Of a stretch of DNA of 64,000 bases, positions 51,721 through 63,039 are shown in pieces (the first letter of the stretch is position 1; each line of letters begins with the position of its first letter). Made by a program: the position numbers and the translations under genes. The notes under the pieces are model-generated. The model worked only from the letters and a program-made list of their open reading frames with translations. It had not been told where the DNA came from and searched no databases. Source of the DNA: Elephas maximus indicus (taxonomy: Eukaryota; Chordata; Mammalia; Proboscidea; Elephantidae); assembly GCF_024166365.1 (NCBI RefSeq), contig NC_064819.1, positions 203,633,293-203,697,292 of the forward strand, in the 5' to 3' direction.

Positions 51721-53680
51721 TCATTGCTATTTTCAATACTTTTCCCTACATCTCCCACAAATATTGCAGCTGAACAGTAAGGCACCCATAGCAATCACCC
51801 CCAAGGCCATTGCTGTATTATTTATAAAAGAATTCATTGTTGAATGAATACATTCTATTTTGGAATTTATTTTCACTGGCCTTATTTTCACAAAATAAAC
51901 TCGATTTAATTTATACACAGTTGTTTTTTAGGAAGGTGTTTTTCTACCTTAGCTGTGTTTTTTTCTGCCCTATTGCATAGTCTAACTCCACTGAAATAGC
52001 TTACCACCAAAATACTCCCTCCTCTCAAGCAAAGTTTCATGTTTGTGTGTTGCCGAAAGGAGTAAATAAGTTATGTGTTTGCAATATCAAAAGATCTTTA
52101 TTAGATCAAAACTGTCATTAGAATAATATGCTATAAATAATCCATATAACTCACAGTTTTGCACAGTAAAGGTGTGAATAGAAATCACATTCCCCAATAT
52201 GATGTCTCCCTCATTTAACATGACTTAATAGCTCTTTTTGTAGAGTATAATTTTTCCACCAGAGTTTAGAAATTTTTAAGAGATCTGCATCTCTGGGAAA
52301 GGAATTCATTCCAGCTGGAAAGATCATCTTTCTTCCACACTCCCACCTTTTGCATCAGAAAAGTAAATAAATGACTTCCTGTCTAAGCACACCTGGATTC
52401 TTTCTCATGAGAGCAAGGAATGGATTGATTTATGAGTTAGGAAAGTGACTGTAAGGTCTTAGAGAATTACTGACTTTAGATGTATGAAGGATCTTGGAAA
52501 TCTGGTTTAGCCCCTTATAAATGACAAGAATTAGATATGAAAACTGCTTTTGAGAAGTCTATTAGCATCAAGGGTGAGGTAAGTCCCTTTTCAGGAACAA
52601 TTACATGGACTGCTATGTAAAGAAAAGAGATCCTGGCAATTACTTCCCATGTGGCAGAAATCCAAAACAGACTTGAAACCAAAGAAGTAGTGAGGAAAGG
52701 CTAATGAACTGACATAAATGTTTTTTTCTTTTTTTTCAAATTGGGACTAAAGAATACTAATTCTCTCATGTGATTCCCAAAGTCAATAAGTTTTTTTTTT
52801 TTAATTCCTTCAAAACTTTCATGCATCAAAAAATGATTCTGAGGTACCAGCATAGAAATAATTAGTGCTTTTAATTAGCGCAACTGGGAAATAAGGCAGA
52901 CTGGCCTTAATAAGGGTCTCCAATCTGGGGTGTATTAAAGTAAAAGTCTTTTTCTCCCCCCACCTAATATCAAAGTGCATTCTATTAACTAACATACAAA
53001 ATGAATTATTTTGCAAAATAGAAAGAGTATAATTGGATTTGAAACAAGCTTGCTGTGTTAAGAGAGGAGATGCCACGGCATTCTGGGATCTGGGAGTTAG
53101 AATGTCTCAGATGTTCACCCACACAATTTTATAACACATTATTCATACAGCTAGGTATTAACTGCTTAAACTCTGCCTAATACCTATTTTGAGGATCAAA
53201 ATGGAAAATGGAAATTATAGAATATATTAGAAGTTTGCCAAACAACATTTCTGAACACTAACAGCTGAACACGCTTTTGGCAGAAAGAGAGCTGCAGTCA
53301 TGTCCACGTAGATCGACAGTAGCAAGCACACCTGGAAAACTAATGATCCCAGGAGCTTCCAGGCCTTTCGGGGACAGCCATCTAGTACAAAAAAAATCTG
53401 GACAAAGTGTCCCATCCAACAGAAAGAACCTCGGTGTATTGTTATGAAAAGAGGTCAGTCCCACTTCCCTCTGATAACGTACCAACTTCTCATCTGGTGA
53501 GCAGTCAAGAGAAATATAAGTGCACATGGTATTCACTAACTGACCTGGATCCGAGCCCATGACAACCTGGCAGATAAGAAATAGCCAGGGGTATATGCAT
53601 GAAATAAATCACTTTTTCAAAGGGTACAGGTGAATTCTACTACCTTTATTTAATCTTTGAACAATTTATGTTGATACTAT
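51721..53680. other. Long intron stretch without recognised feature
   Basis: Two kilobases with no clear repeat. Overlapping minus-strand open frames at 53227-53560 share no motif with a known family. The relatively repeat-poor character may reflect older unique intron. Confidence 0.45.
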
Positions 53681-53684
53681 CAGT

Positions 53685-53785
53685 TTATGGGCTCCTCCAG
53701 GCCTCTGTTCCTTACCTGTAAAATGAAGTGGTTGGCCTACATGAACTTTATGGCACCTTCTAGTTATAACATCTTATTAATTTGT
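53685..53785 (+). mobile_element. MIR-family fragment
   Basis: GCCTCTGTTCCTTACCTGTA followed by AAATGAAGTGGTTGGCCTAC is MIR/MIR3 core in plus orientation. Confidence 0.6.
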
Positions 53786-54036
53786 GACTTTACAGAGTAT
53801 ATGCTGGGCACAGAGAGAAAGGAGTACTAAGAGAACAAGGGATGACAGAACACATGTGAACCCAGGTTTAGGAGAGTATGCTGCTTGATGGCATCAGGTT
53901 ACTGGGGAAGAAGACCACATTCAAGGATGACCACACTTAAGACGATGACCAGCAAATTAAACTGGTGTTGTCTTTGCTCTAAGCTATCTGAAAACTATGC
54001 ACAGCTTGTTGGGCCCACAACACATGACACACATTG

Positions 54037-54773
54037 TGGGAGTATAAAAATGGTGTGGAGACAGTGTCTGAGCTCCTCTAACTTCACAAAGGGGAAAGAG
54101 AATCAAGATCAACAGTCCAAGGTTGATTCCTATGAGGTGGAGGTCAGACATGCCTCCTACCTCTGCCATCTTTAGCGTTTCTGACACCAACCACCCCTCC
54201 CAAGGTACTCTGTACTTCTCTGCTAGATTCAGTAATTCATTGCAATGGCCACACAGAACTCACAGACAATACTTATGATTATGAGGTTTATTAAGGAAGC
54301 AACACTTACAATTCAGTCTCAGGAACACTCAGGATACTGTCCTACAGCATTTTCCCGGTCGTGCTTGCAGGCATGCCTATCCCTGGCCCTAGACCTCGGC
54401 CCAAAGGCACTTAGCTTTCTTTCGCCATGGGCTAGGAAGCCCACCACTCCATCTCCTGCTGCCAGGTCTCTGCTGTTGGGTCTCTCCTGTAACCACTTCG
54501 CACCATCTTCACTTACAGCTCGATCTCTCTCAATCTCCTGCTTTCAGGAGCTCCTCTGTAGAGAGATCCTGAGTCCAAAGTCCAAAGGATATGGTGGTGG
54601 TAGGATTTTCTCTTTCCCATCTCTGGGGTGGCTCATTTCAAGCCCAATGAGATAGCAAAACTGACCAATCCCTTTCGTGGACCACAATTATCCTATCACA
54701 CACTCCCGCCCAGTCACTTGGGTGGGAGTTACAAGATCGTGGCTAGAAAGGTCACACAAAAGCGATCCATCAC
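54037..54773 (-). mobile_element. Solo LTR-like element, ERV family A (inverted copy)
   Basis: Reverse copy of the element at 26767-27828: GCGATCCATCACA at the right end, ACTCCCGCCCAGTCACTTGG near 54705, CATTGCAATGGCCACACAGA at 54238-54257, and CCTATGAGGTGGAGG near 54130. It has no coding remnant. Confidence 0.65.
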
Positions 54774-55104
54774 ACTGCAGGCATCTAGGCTAGATGAAAC
54801 AAGGATGTGCAACTTCAGCAGATAATGATGGTGTCTATATGATGGAGAGCAGCGATAGAAGAGAAATGACTGGAAGGTGTGATGAAGGAGAAGGGCATGG
54901 CAGTGAAAGTGAGGGAGGCTATAAGGGAGCAGGAAGCCTTGATCAAGAGGAAAACACCAGAGTTTAAAAACTTGGAGAAGGACCAGTTTAGGGTAATCAT
55001 AAGATCTAACGAATTGTCATTCCTATAGGTTACTGAGAGAGTGGAGCTAGAGAGGTATGGTGAAAGAGTGTGAAGAACTATAAGGTAGGGAAAGACATTT
55101 AAGA

Positions 55105-55315
55105 ACAGCCAAATATGGCTCTGAATCCTGGTTCTGCCACTTAATATCCTGTATATATTTGGGCTAGTTAAACAATGTATTTTCCTCATCAGCAAATTAG
55201 AAATAATATCTTTGTTACAGAGATTGTGGAGATTAAATGAGATAATGAATATCAAGTGTTAAAGATAATTATAGGTGCATTAAAAAATGGTAAATAAGTT
55301 ATTATTATTATTATT
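55105..55315 (+). mobile_element. MIR SINE
   Basis: CTCTGAATCCTGGTTCTGCC, TTTTCCTCATCAGCAAATTA and GGAGATTAAATGAGATAATG are MIR blocks in order. Confidence 0.85.
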
Positions 55316-55317
55316 GT

Positions 55318-55672
55318 TGTTGTTGTTAGCTGTTGTCAAGTTGGCTCAGACTCATGGCGATCTTATGTACAACAGAACGAAACTTTGCCCAGTCCTGCAC
55401 CACCTTCATGAGCTTTGATATGTCTGAGTCCATTATTGCAGCTGTTATGTCAATCCATATCATTGAGAGTTTCCTTCACTTTGCTGACCCTCTCTACTTT
55501 ACCAAGCATGATGTCCCTTTCTAGCTAGGGTCTTTCTTGATGATGTGTCCAAAACATAGGTGCTAAAGTCTCCAGCCTCTCTTCTAAGGAGTACTTCTTC
55601 TAAGGCTGATTTGTTTGTTCTTCTGTCAGTCCATGGTATAGTCAATAATCTTCACCAACATAACAGTTACTC
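55318..55672 (-). mobile_element. RTE LINE, 5'-truncated
   Basis: Reverse copy of the RTE 3' end, beginning after a TTA/TTG repeat (the element's tail) with GTTAGCTGTTGTCAAGTTGG and running through CTTCTAAGGCTGATTTGTTT. Confidence 0.92.
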
Positions 55673-55821
55673 TTGTTATTGTTAGTGGAATCATGAGTGT
55701 GAAGATTGATTTTTCACAGGATGATGGTCTGGGAAAGAGTAGGGAGGAAAACTAACATCGGGGCACCAAAGTGACTAAGGAATATGAGCAGTGTATATGA
55801 GCAGTGTCTTATAGGTTAGTT

Positions 55822-56037
55822 AAAAAAAAAAAAAAAAAAGTTGCCATCAAGTCAATTCTGACTCATGGCAACCCTATGTGTGTCAGAACAGAACTGTGCT
55901 CCATAGGTTTTTCAATGGCTGTTTTTTTCAGAATGAGATCACTAGGCCTTTCTTCCAAGGTTCCTCTGGGTGGACTCAAACCCCCAAACTTTGGTTAGCA
56001 GTGAGCGCATTAACCATTTGCACCACCCAGGAACTCC
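55822..56037 (-). mobile_element. AfroSINE (longer subtype)
   Basis: Minus-orientation copy after an A18 run. CACTAGGCCTTTCTTCCAAG marks the longer subtype. Confidence 0.92.
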
Positions 56038-56210
56038 TGGAGGCTAGTAGATGATGACCATAAAGGGAAGTGGAAGGGATGAGCATAACTGAGTAAAGAC
56101 AGTGAATCAGGTCTTGAAGGCCTGGTTTTGAGAATTCCGCTAAGCTCTTGGCCTTAGAGCAGAAAAAAATGAAAAAGAAGCCATTTTGGCTTAATCATGT
56201 CAAAGAAACA

Positions 56211-56420
56211 AGCCCTAGTGGGGAAGTGGTTAAATGCTCAACTGCTAACTTAAAGGTCAGGGGTTCAAACCCACCAGCTCCTCTGAGGAAGAAAGATGTG
56301 GCAATAGGCTTCCATAAGGATTACAGCCTTAGAAACCCTATGCGACAGTTCTATTCTGTCCTATAGGGTCTCTGTAGGGTTGCTATGAGTAGGAATCTAG
56401 CCAACAACACACAACAATAT
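56211..56420 (+). mobile_element. AfroSINE
   Basis: Plus-orientation copy: head AGCCCTAGTGGGGAAGTGGT, B-box-like GGTTCAAACCC, tail GTTGCTATGAGTAGGAATCT with a small internal duplication of the GGGTCTCTGTAGGGTTGC type. Confidence 0.92.
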
Positions 56421-56654
56421 GTCAGGGAAGATGTGTCATCTTTAGGACAAAGCCAAATCTCAATTAAAAAGCAGCATATCCCTAAAGATGTTTCTCTTAA
56501 AAGAGATTCTGTAGTTCAATATATCTGGGGAATAGTCAGGCTGTTCCCCCTTAGAGACTCATGGGGCATGTTCCCAGTGTGAAGGCTCTGAGAAGGCCTC
56601 CATTGTTGCTAATCTGGATTTTTCAAGACACTCTTGGTTAACAAACCCTTAAGG

Positions 56655-56855
56655 GTTTGTTGTCCTCTTGCTGTCCAGTCGATTCCGACTCATAGCGACC
56701 CTATAAAAAACCCACTGCTATTGAGTCAGTTCCGACCCTATACAACTGAGTAAAACTGCCTCATAGGGTTTCCAAGGAGTGCCTGGTGGATTCCAACTGC
56801 CGACCTTTTGGTTAGCAGCCATATCTCTTAACCACTATGCCCCCAGGGTTTCCAT
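56655..56855 (-). mobile_element. AfroSINE pair: tail scrap plus full copy
   Basis: A tail fragment (GTCGATTCCGACTCATAGCG, 56680-56705) is directly followed by a complete minus-orientation copy starting AAAAAACCCACTGCTATTGA. Confidence 0.9.
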
Positions 56856-56879
56856 ACATATAGGATCCCATAAAATTTG

Positions 56880-57410
56880 TATTCTATGGGACACATTTTG
56901 GGAAATAAAATGAGATGGCAAAGGAGGATTTTGAGAAGTTTAATGAGTTCATAACAAGAAGCCCAGAGGATGACGGGGAAGGGGAAGCAAGAGGATCAGT
57001 GGTGTGGCTGGGTGGAAGAGCGCATTGGCCAGAGGTGAGAAGGATTTGAACTGTGGGAGGGAATGGAGCTGAAGCAATTGCCGTGGTGCTGGTGCTTATG
57101 AACCACAGAGTTGAAGGTGGAGAGCAGTTTGAGGAATGTGGTGATAGTGAGATGGACTATTGATTGATCTAGAGGTCTCTCCAGCTCAATGTTAAAATTT
57201 GAAATAAGTAATAACAGTGAGGGAGATGTGTAGTTTGGGCCAGTTGATGGGCTTTATTGAACATTTAAAATTTATCCAAGATTTATACCTCTTTGAACAT
57301 TAATTTTTTTTTTAATCTTCAAAATAGTAACCTGAGAGTGAACTAGATGGACAGTGATGGTCTGAATAAATATTCAACTAATGGTAAAAAGCCTTAAGAA
57401 TGGGATTACA
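56880..57410. other. Unassigned purine-leaning segment
   Basis: G/A-rich sequence without recognised exon. It might be an old interspersed repeat that could not be named. Confidence 0.35.
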
Positions 57411-57411
57411 G

Positions 57412-57823
57412 TAGAAGGTCCCAGGCAGAGCTGGAGAAAAACGTAGAACAAAATTCTAACTTAAAAAGAAAGACCAGACTCGCTGGCCTGACAGAGACTG
57501 GAGAAACCCTGAGAGTATGGCCCCCAGACGCCCTTTCAGCTCAGGAATGAGGCTACTCCTGAGGTTCACCTTTCAGTCAAAGATTGACTAGGCCCATGGA
57601 ACAAAACAAGACTAAAGGGATGCACCTGGGGCAGGGACTGGAAGGCAGGGAGGAACAGAAAAGCTGGTAATAGGGAACTCAGGGCTGAGAAGGGAGAGTG
57701 TTGACATGTCATGGGGTTGTTAACCAATGTCATTGAACAATGTGTGTACTAACTGTTCGATGAGAAACTAATTTGTTCCATACACCATCATCCAAAGTAC
57801 AATCAAAAAAAAAAAAAAAAAAA
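57412..57823 (+). mobile_element. L1 3' end, diverged
   Basis: GACCAGACTCGCTGGCCTGA and AAAGATTGACTAGGCCCATG parallel the L1 3' ends at 28919 and 46407. It ends in an A-tail at 57805-57823. Confidence 0.75.
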
Positions 57824-57948
57824 GAATCTTAAGGAAATATAAAATCCGTAATAATGGATTAAAAAGAGAATAATAATGAATATATTGCTTCTTTAATCAA
57901 TAAGTTTTTATTTATTAATTGAGAAAGAAGATTAATATAGGGATACAC

Positions 57949-58692
57949 TGTGATAGTTGATTTTATGTACCAACCAGTTTAGGCGATGGTCCCCAGTAGT
58001 TTGGCCAAACGCTAATCTAGTTGCTTGTCATGGAGTAGTTACATGTGATTAAATTGGTTGACTTTGGGTAGAATAGATTACTTTCTGTAATGTTGTCATT
58101 GTTGTTAGGTGCTGTCGAGTCCGTTCCGACTCACAGCGACCCTATGCACAACAGAACAAAACACTGCCCGGTCCTGTGCCATCCTTACAATCGTTGTTAC
58201 GCTCGAGCTCATTGTTGCAGCCACTGTGTCAATCCACCTCATTGAGGGTCTTCCCCTTTTCTGCTGACCCTGTACTCTGCCAAGCATGACGTCCTTCTCC
58301 AGAGACTGATCCCTCCTGACATGTAATGTAATATAATGTAATACAATCATCCTCCATAATGTAATCTAATCAATCAGTTGAGGCCATAGCATGTAGGATG
58401 GATCCTAAACCTAATCACCTTTGACTTATAAGAAGACCAGAAAATACACAAAGACTCACACAAAGGATGATAAACAACAGGTAAGAATTGTCTATAAGCA
58501 AAGGAACATCAAGGATCGCTGGCTGACATCAGAAACCAGGAGAGAGGGTCACAGAATGACGGCTCACAGATGGAATCAACATAACACCCTGATATGGACT
58601 TTTAGCCTGTGTAACTGTGAGAAAACAAATTTCTATTTTTAAGCCAACCACTTGCAGTATTTCTGTTACAGCAGCACTAGGTAACTAAGACA
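57949..58692 (+). mobile_element. Solo LTR, MLT1-like, interrupted
   Basis: It opens TGTGATAGTTGATTTTATGT and ends GCAGCACTAGGTAACTAAGACA-like, with TG...CA termini. The 58094-58322 part is a later RTE insertion. No internal retroviral sequence adjoins it. Confidence 0.6.
58094..58322 (-). mobile_element. RTE LINE 3' end inserted in LTR
   Basis: A short, well-preserved reverse copy of the RTE 3' end (GTTGTTAGGTGCTGTCGAGT; TTCTCCAGAGACTGATCCCT). TGTAATG flanks both sides (58087-58093 and 58323-58329), a 7-base target-site duplication. It is therefore younger than the LTR. Confidence 0.9.
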
Positions 58693-59325
58693 CATGTTAA
58701 AAGTATAACTGGGGCACTTTATTATGCACCAAGTTATGGCCTTTGGAAAGTCATAGTTTTAAAATACAATCCTTGAAGAAATTAAATTGTTACACATGCT
58801 CTAATCGGTGTTATTCAATGACCTTGTACTAATGAATTATACAGTCTGATTTGTTCTCAGAAAGCTCAAGATGTGGCTTATTAGTACATAGAAAATTGCT
58901 ATTTATGTTTTTTAAAAAACTCTATTGTACTTTTCTCCTTATAGGTGATGGGAAATTAAGTCTTGATGAGATTCAAGTGTACTAAAATCAAGTTTGAGAG
59001 AACTTTAAACAATGATATAAAAATGTATTGTTATTTACATTTTAAGCAATACAGTTTAGTTGTGCAGGCAGCAATAATTTCCTAGAATTAAAAATAAAGG
59101 CACACCTCTTTGCGATGTCTTCTCCTGAGGTTATATGGAGAATCTGCTTTTCCAGAGGGGGCTGCAATTCAATGGGATACAATACTCACATAATTACTGT
59201 TCTGTGAGATCATTTCAGGTCACAACGTGGATTAGGGAAATAATCTGTGTGATTTTGTCAGCAGTAGGTATTCAGAGGGAGATATATCTTTCACAATTGG
59301 AGGTAGGAACGCTAAAAATTTTGCT
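58693..59325. other. Intron stretch without recognised feature
   Basis: AT-rich sequence. No exon or repeat recognised. Confidence 0.45.
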
Positions 59326-59327
59326 CT

Positions 59328-59496
59328 AAAACCAAAAAACCAAACCTATTGCTGTTGAGTCGATTCCGACTCATAGTAACCATTCAGGACAGGGTAGAAC
59401 TGCCCCACAGGGTTTTCAAGGAGCAGCCAGTAGATTCAAACAGCTGAACTTTTGGTTAGCAGCTGAGCCCTTAACCACTGTGCCAACAGGGTTACT
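59328..59496 (-). mobile_element. AfroSINE
   Basis: Minus-orientation short-subtype copy (TTGAGTCGATTCCGACTCAT; head CACTGTGCCAACAGGGTT). AAAATTTTG(T/C)TCTA-like sequence occurs on both sides, a likely target-site duplication. Confidence 0.93.
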
Positions 59497-59924
59497 AAAA
59501 AATTTTGTTCTAGAGAAAGATAAATTTGAAGATCTTTATTCAGTTTTTCTCTGACTTGGGTAAAGAGATATGGAAATAAGACATAGCGACCCAACCTAGA
59601 AATAAGTTACAAAATACTTTGACTAGTAGCCAACTCCCTTGTTCTATAAAAGTTACAAGCTTATTTAATTATGTACTTGTTTTGCAATCTCTACTTCCTT
59701 ATATTGTTCTGTTTTTGCTAACCAAAAACATACAGGACATGGCTTATGATGAATAAGTGTAGTATCCAGTGGACATAAATCACAAAGGAAAGAGAAGTGG
59801 TAGATCGGGTACATTGCGCGTAGTTCAGAAGCACCATGTGATTTTCATTGTGTAAGCCTGTTTGATTTCTTTTAGGCTTGGGAAACTGGTTGGGGAGGAT
59901 TGGATGGAAGCAGAGAGAACTGAA

Positions 59925-60062
59925 ATAAATTTCCATACATCCTCTCATTTTAAACCTCACAGCAACCTTGTTAAATTTGTTTTGTTATCCATTTTATAGA
60001 TGGGGAAACTCAAGGATACAGCTGGTAAATACCAGAGCTGGACTTTGAATGAAATCTAACAT
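59925..60062 (-). mobile_element. MIR SINE
   Basis: CATCCTCTCATTTTAAACCT, TTATAGATGGGGAAACTCAA and ACCAGAGCTGGACTTTGAAT are MIR blocks in reverse orientation. Confidence 0.85.
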
Positions 60063-60094
60063 TAAAGCCATGCTTGATACATATGTGAACCAAT

Positions 60095-60545
60095 TTTGGA
60101 CTGAACTGTGTTCCCCAAATGGTATGTTGAAGTCCTTACCCCCGGGTACCTATGAATGTGATTTTATTTGGAAACAGGATCTTTGCAGATGTAATTAATT
60201 AAGTTAACATGAGGTTATGCTGGGGTAGGGTTAGGTGCTACTCCAATATTACTGAGGTTGTTATAAAAAGAGAAGAAACACAGAGACACACAGGGAGAAC
60301 AACTATGTGAAGGTGATCATGTGAAGACAGAGGAAGCAACTGAAGTTATGCTACCACAAACCAAGGAACATCTGGGGCTACCGAAAACCGGGAGAGACAG
60401 CAAAATTTCCTCTCTAGAGACTTCAGAGAGAGTATGGCACTGCTGACACCTTGATTTCAGACTTCTATAAGAGATAGATAAGAAATTTCTGTTTTTTTTT
60501 AAGGCACCTAGTTTGTGATATTCCTGAGGAAACTAATATAACTAG
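60095..60545 (+). mobile_element. MLT1 solo LTR (ERVL-MaLR)
   Basis: GGACTGAACTGTGTTCCCCA, GTATGTTGAAGTCCTTACCC, TTGGAAACAGGATCTTTGCA and the end GATATTCCTGAGGAAACTAA follow the MLT1 LTR in order. Confidence 0.88.
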
Positions 60546-62385
60546 TGATCATTTTTTTTAATATTGGGTAATATCATGTAACCTGCCCAGAGACATAGTG
60601 GACTGACTAAAACGTTTGGGGGCCTTGTTTCCTTCTGTACCCCCATGCTCAACCTCACCCCCATTGCCCTCCACTATTCATTGTACCCCCAACATAATAC
60701 CATTTCAGGGCAAAGTGTTAAATATTTTGAGCATACTCCGGAACTGTAGAATTGGGGAAGGAGGAGGAAACAAAGTCTTCTAGAGCAGAGGGGAAAACCC
60801 CTCTCCTGATGAAACATCCTGTGTGGCAACGGGGAGGCTTGGATTTCCCCCAAATAAGGTTAGCAGAGCATGCTGTTACTTGTCACGGGGCTTGGTGTAC
60901 AGTCACAGCTGCTAGGGTCTTTTATATCTATATATGGCCCACACAAACATAGAACTCAAAAAGGCATTCACCTCCAAGATGCTGAGCAGAAAGGAATAGC
61001 ATGGTTTTTATGAATGAAGTGGACACGAACTCTATCAGCTTGAACTTGCACATCCTCTCAATACTGAAAGATTAATTTTGGTGGCTGAGGTTAATAATAC
61101 TGTTATTTGTTTTTGGATATGAATGTAACTTGACTGATTGGGAAAGCAGGTGCTAGCTTGATGCTCCATGCCTGAGACCCATGAGTCATGTAACTGATTT
61201 ACAAGCTGTCCTTCCCATGGAAATGAAACCAGAGCCAACTCTAGGTCATACAGTTGATGCCATTCACTGAAATTATAGCTAACGTCAGCCTGTGCATTTG
61301 CAAAATAGTCTCTGCCATTTTTGCTTTAAACATCTTTTGTGCTTGGTATTTCTAACTTGTCTAAATGAGTATTATCATCCATAGTGACCATTACCAATCC
61401 ATTATGAGACTTCACGAAAGTACATACAGCTTGTAGATTTAATCCAGGAAATAAAGCTTTATGCCTTCTGCTTGCATCTCTGATCAACGGCTGAGTTCTC
61501 ACAGCTGTTGTGATGTCAATTACGAGAAAACTGGAACTTATGCATTCTTCAAGGGCTAAAAAACACCCAGAAAAACCACTTCAAATATGGCTTCTTTTTC
61601 TTTTTTCCCTTTTGTGTATCACAAGACTTGCGTCTGATTAGTGTAGTTGATTAGAGCACTGTGCTAAAGGCCAAGGCCCCTTGTTCAAGCCCAGGGAAGG
61701 TTAGTTAGATTAACTCGCCAAATCTTTTGGAAAGTTGTTCTCTTAGTCTTCAGTGAGATTAGGCAAAAAAAGGCTGAACAGATCAGTATAAATCCAGTCT
61801 TCAATGCTTAGAAATGTCACTCACATCACAACTCAACATCGATCCAGGATCAACAATGCCTTCTTCCCATACAAAGGCTGATGATACACGTGCAGAAGCA
61901 TCTTGGAAGCACCTGTTCTCTGCCTTTCATAGCTCGTGCTTACTCACGTGCAGCAGAGAGCACTGCCTCTCCAGGAGACCCACAGTGTTCTCAAGCCAAA
62001 CACAAAATGAAGTAGAGCCTGTAATCATTTGTATCAGACCCGAAGAGTGTCCTCTCTCTTTATTTTCCTCTCCTTTCAACTTCTGCCCTCTTTGAAGCTT
62101 TTCAATCCAGTCACTAAGTAATGGCAAACTTGGTAAAATAATAAAGCAGTTGAAGTTTGTTCATGGCTCGGATTCTTCTTTTTAATCATTCTTCCTATTT
62201 CAATGATAAGAACTTTAGAGTTAATATTACCCTTTCCAAAATCTGGAATTTTTGTCTCTTTGTAAAACCAAGAATCAAGTTTACGGTATTAAATCTCAAA
62301 CCATAATCCAAAGCAATAAATCTTCAGTTGGAGTATTTCTGGAATTTGATTCTCTCCCATCCGTTCTTTCTGCCTAATGATACCA
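60546..62385. other. Long intron stretch, one tRNA-like relic inside
   Basis: Apart from the tRNA-Ile-like relic at 61.6 kb, no exon or repeat was recognised. The open frame at 61814-62095 has no motif. Confidence 0.45.
61631..61703 (+). tRNA. tRNA-Ile-like pseudogene
   Basis: GATTAGTGTAGTTGATTAGA matches the A-box/D-arm of tRNA-Ile (TTAGCTCAGTTGGTTAGAGC). GTGCTAA and CCAAGG fit the anticodon arm with a two-base loss, and TTGTTCAAGCCCAGG fits the T-arm/B-box. The acceptor ends do not pair well and the anticodon is destroyed, so it should not make a working tRNA. A very old SINE head is the alternative. Confidence 0.5.
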
Positions 62386-62389
62386 CTTT

Positions 62390-62830
62390 TGTGATTGAAA
62401 CATTTAAATGGCTCCTCTTTTTCCTGAGGATAGTATTTAAATTATTATAAATGCCTTGCAGAAACCCTTAATGATTTGAACTCAACTTCCTGGTTAAGCT
62501 TCATTTTCGTTGCTCTAAGTTTACTACGCCTTTCCAGACCCCCAGGACTTTGGTTATTTAACCTCATCTGCCTGGAATCCTCTTCCCTACCCCTCCCTAT
62601 CTTGCTACCTTGCTTATCCTTCACTTCTTAGTTTAGATTTCTCTTCTTCCAGGAAGCCTTCACCGACCCCCCTAAACAGTGGACCTTGGGACCCTCTTAC
62701 GTGCAGCCTATATTTTCCCGTATTGTAGAATCTATCACAGTGTATTATGATCACCTGGTTACTTGCTGGTATTTCTTCCCTCCACTGAAAGCAGTGCATG
62801 GGATGCTTACTGTCTAGCCTATAATGATTA
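62390..62830 (+). mobile_element. L2 LINE 3' region
   Basis: CATCTGCCTGGAATCCTCTT, CCAGGAAGCCTTCACCGACC and GTGTATTATGATCACCTGGT follow the L2 3' end. The terminus is displaced by a SINE at 62832. Confidence 0.8.
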
Positions 62831-62831
62831 A

Positions 62832-63037
62832 AAAAAAAAAAAAAAAAAAGTTGCCCTGGAGTCAATCCCAACTCATAGTGACCCTCTCTCTATATGTCAG
62901 AGTAGAACTGTGCTCTATAGGGTTTCCACAGGCTGATTTTTTTGGCAGTAGTTTACTGAGGCACCTCAGGTGGACTCAAACTACCAATCTTTGGTGAACA
63001 GCTGAGTGGATAAAACATCTGTGCCACCTGGGGACTG
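62832..63037 (-). mobile_element. AfroSINE (longer subtype)
   Basis: Minus-orientation copy after an A19 run, with AACTCATAGTGACCCTCTCT and a head near GTGCCACCTGGGGACTGC. Confidence 0.9.
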
Positions 63038-63039
63038 CT

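Noticed and set aside
53227..53560. Candidate upstream coding exon of the SGK1 long isoform
   Set aside because: The translated minus-strand frames do not resemble the remembered long-isoform N-terminus, and no donor in the needed phase was seen.
54815..55255. A 146-codon minus-strand open frame
   Set aside because: It partly overlaps a MIR, has low-complexity serine/leucine composition, and lacks any recognised domain.
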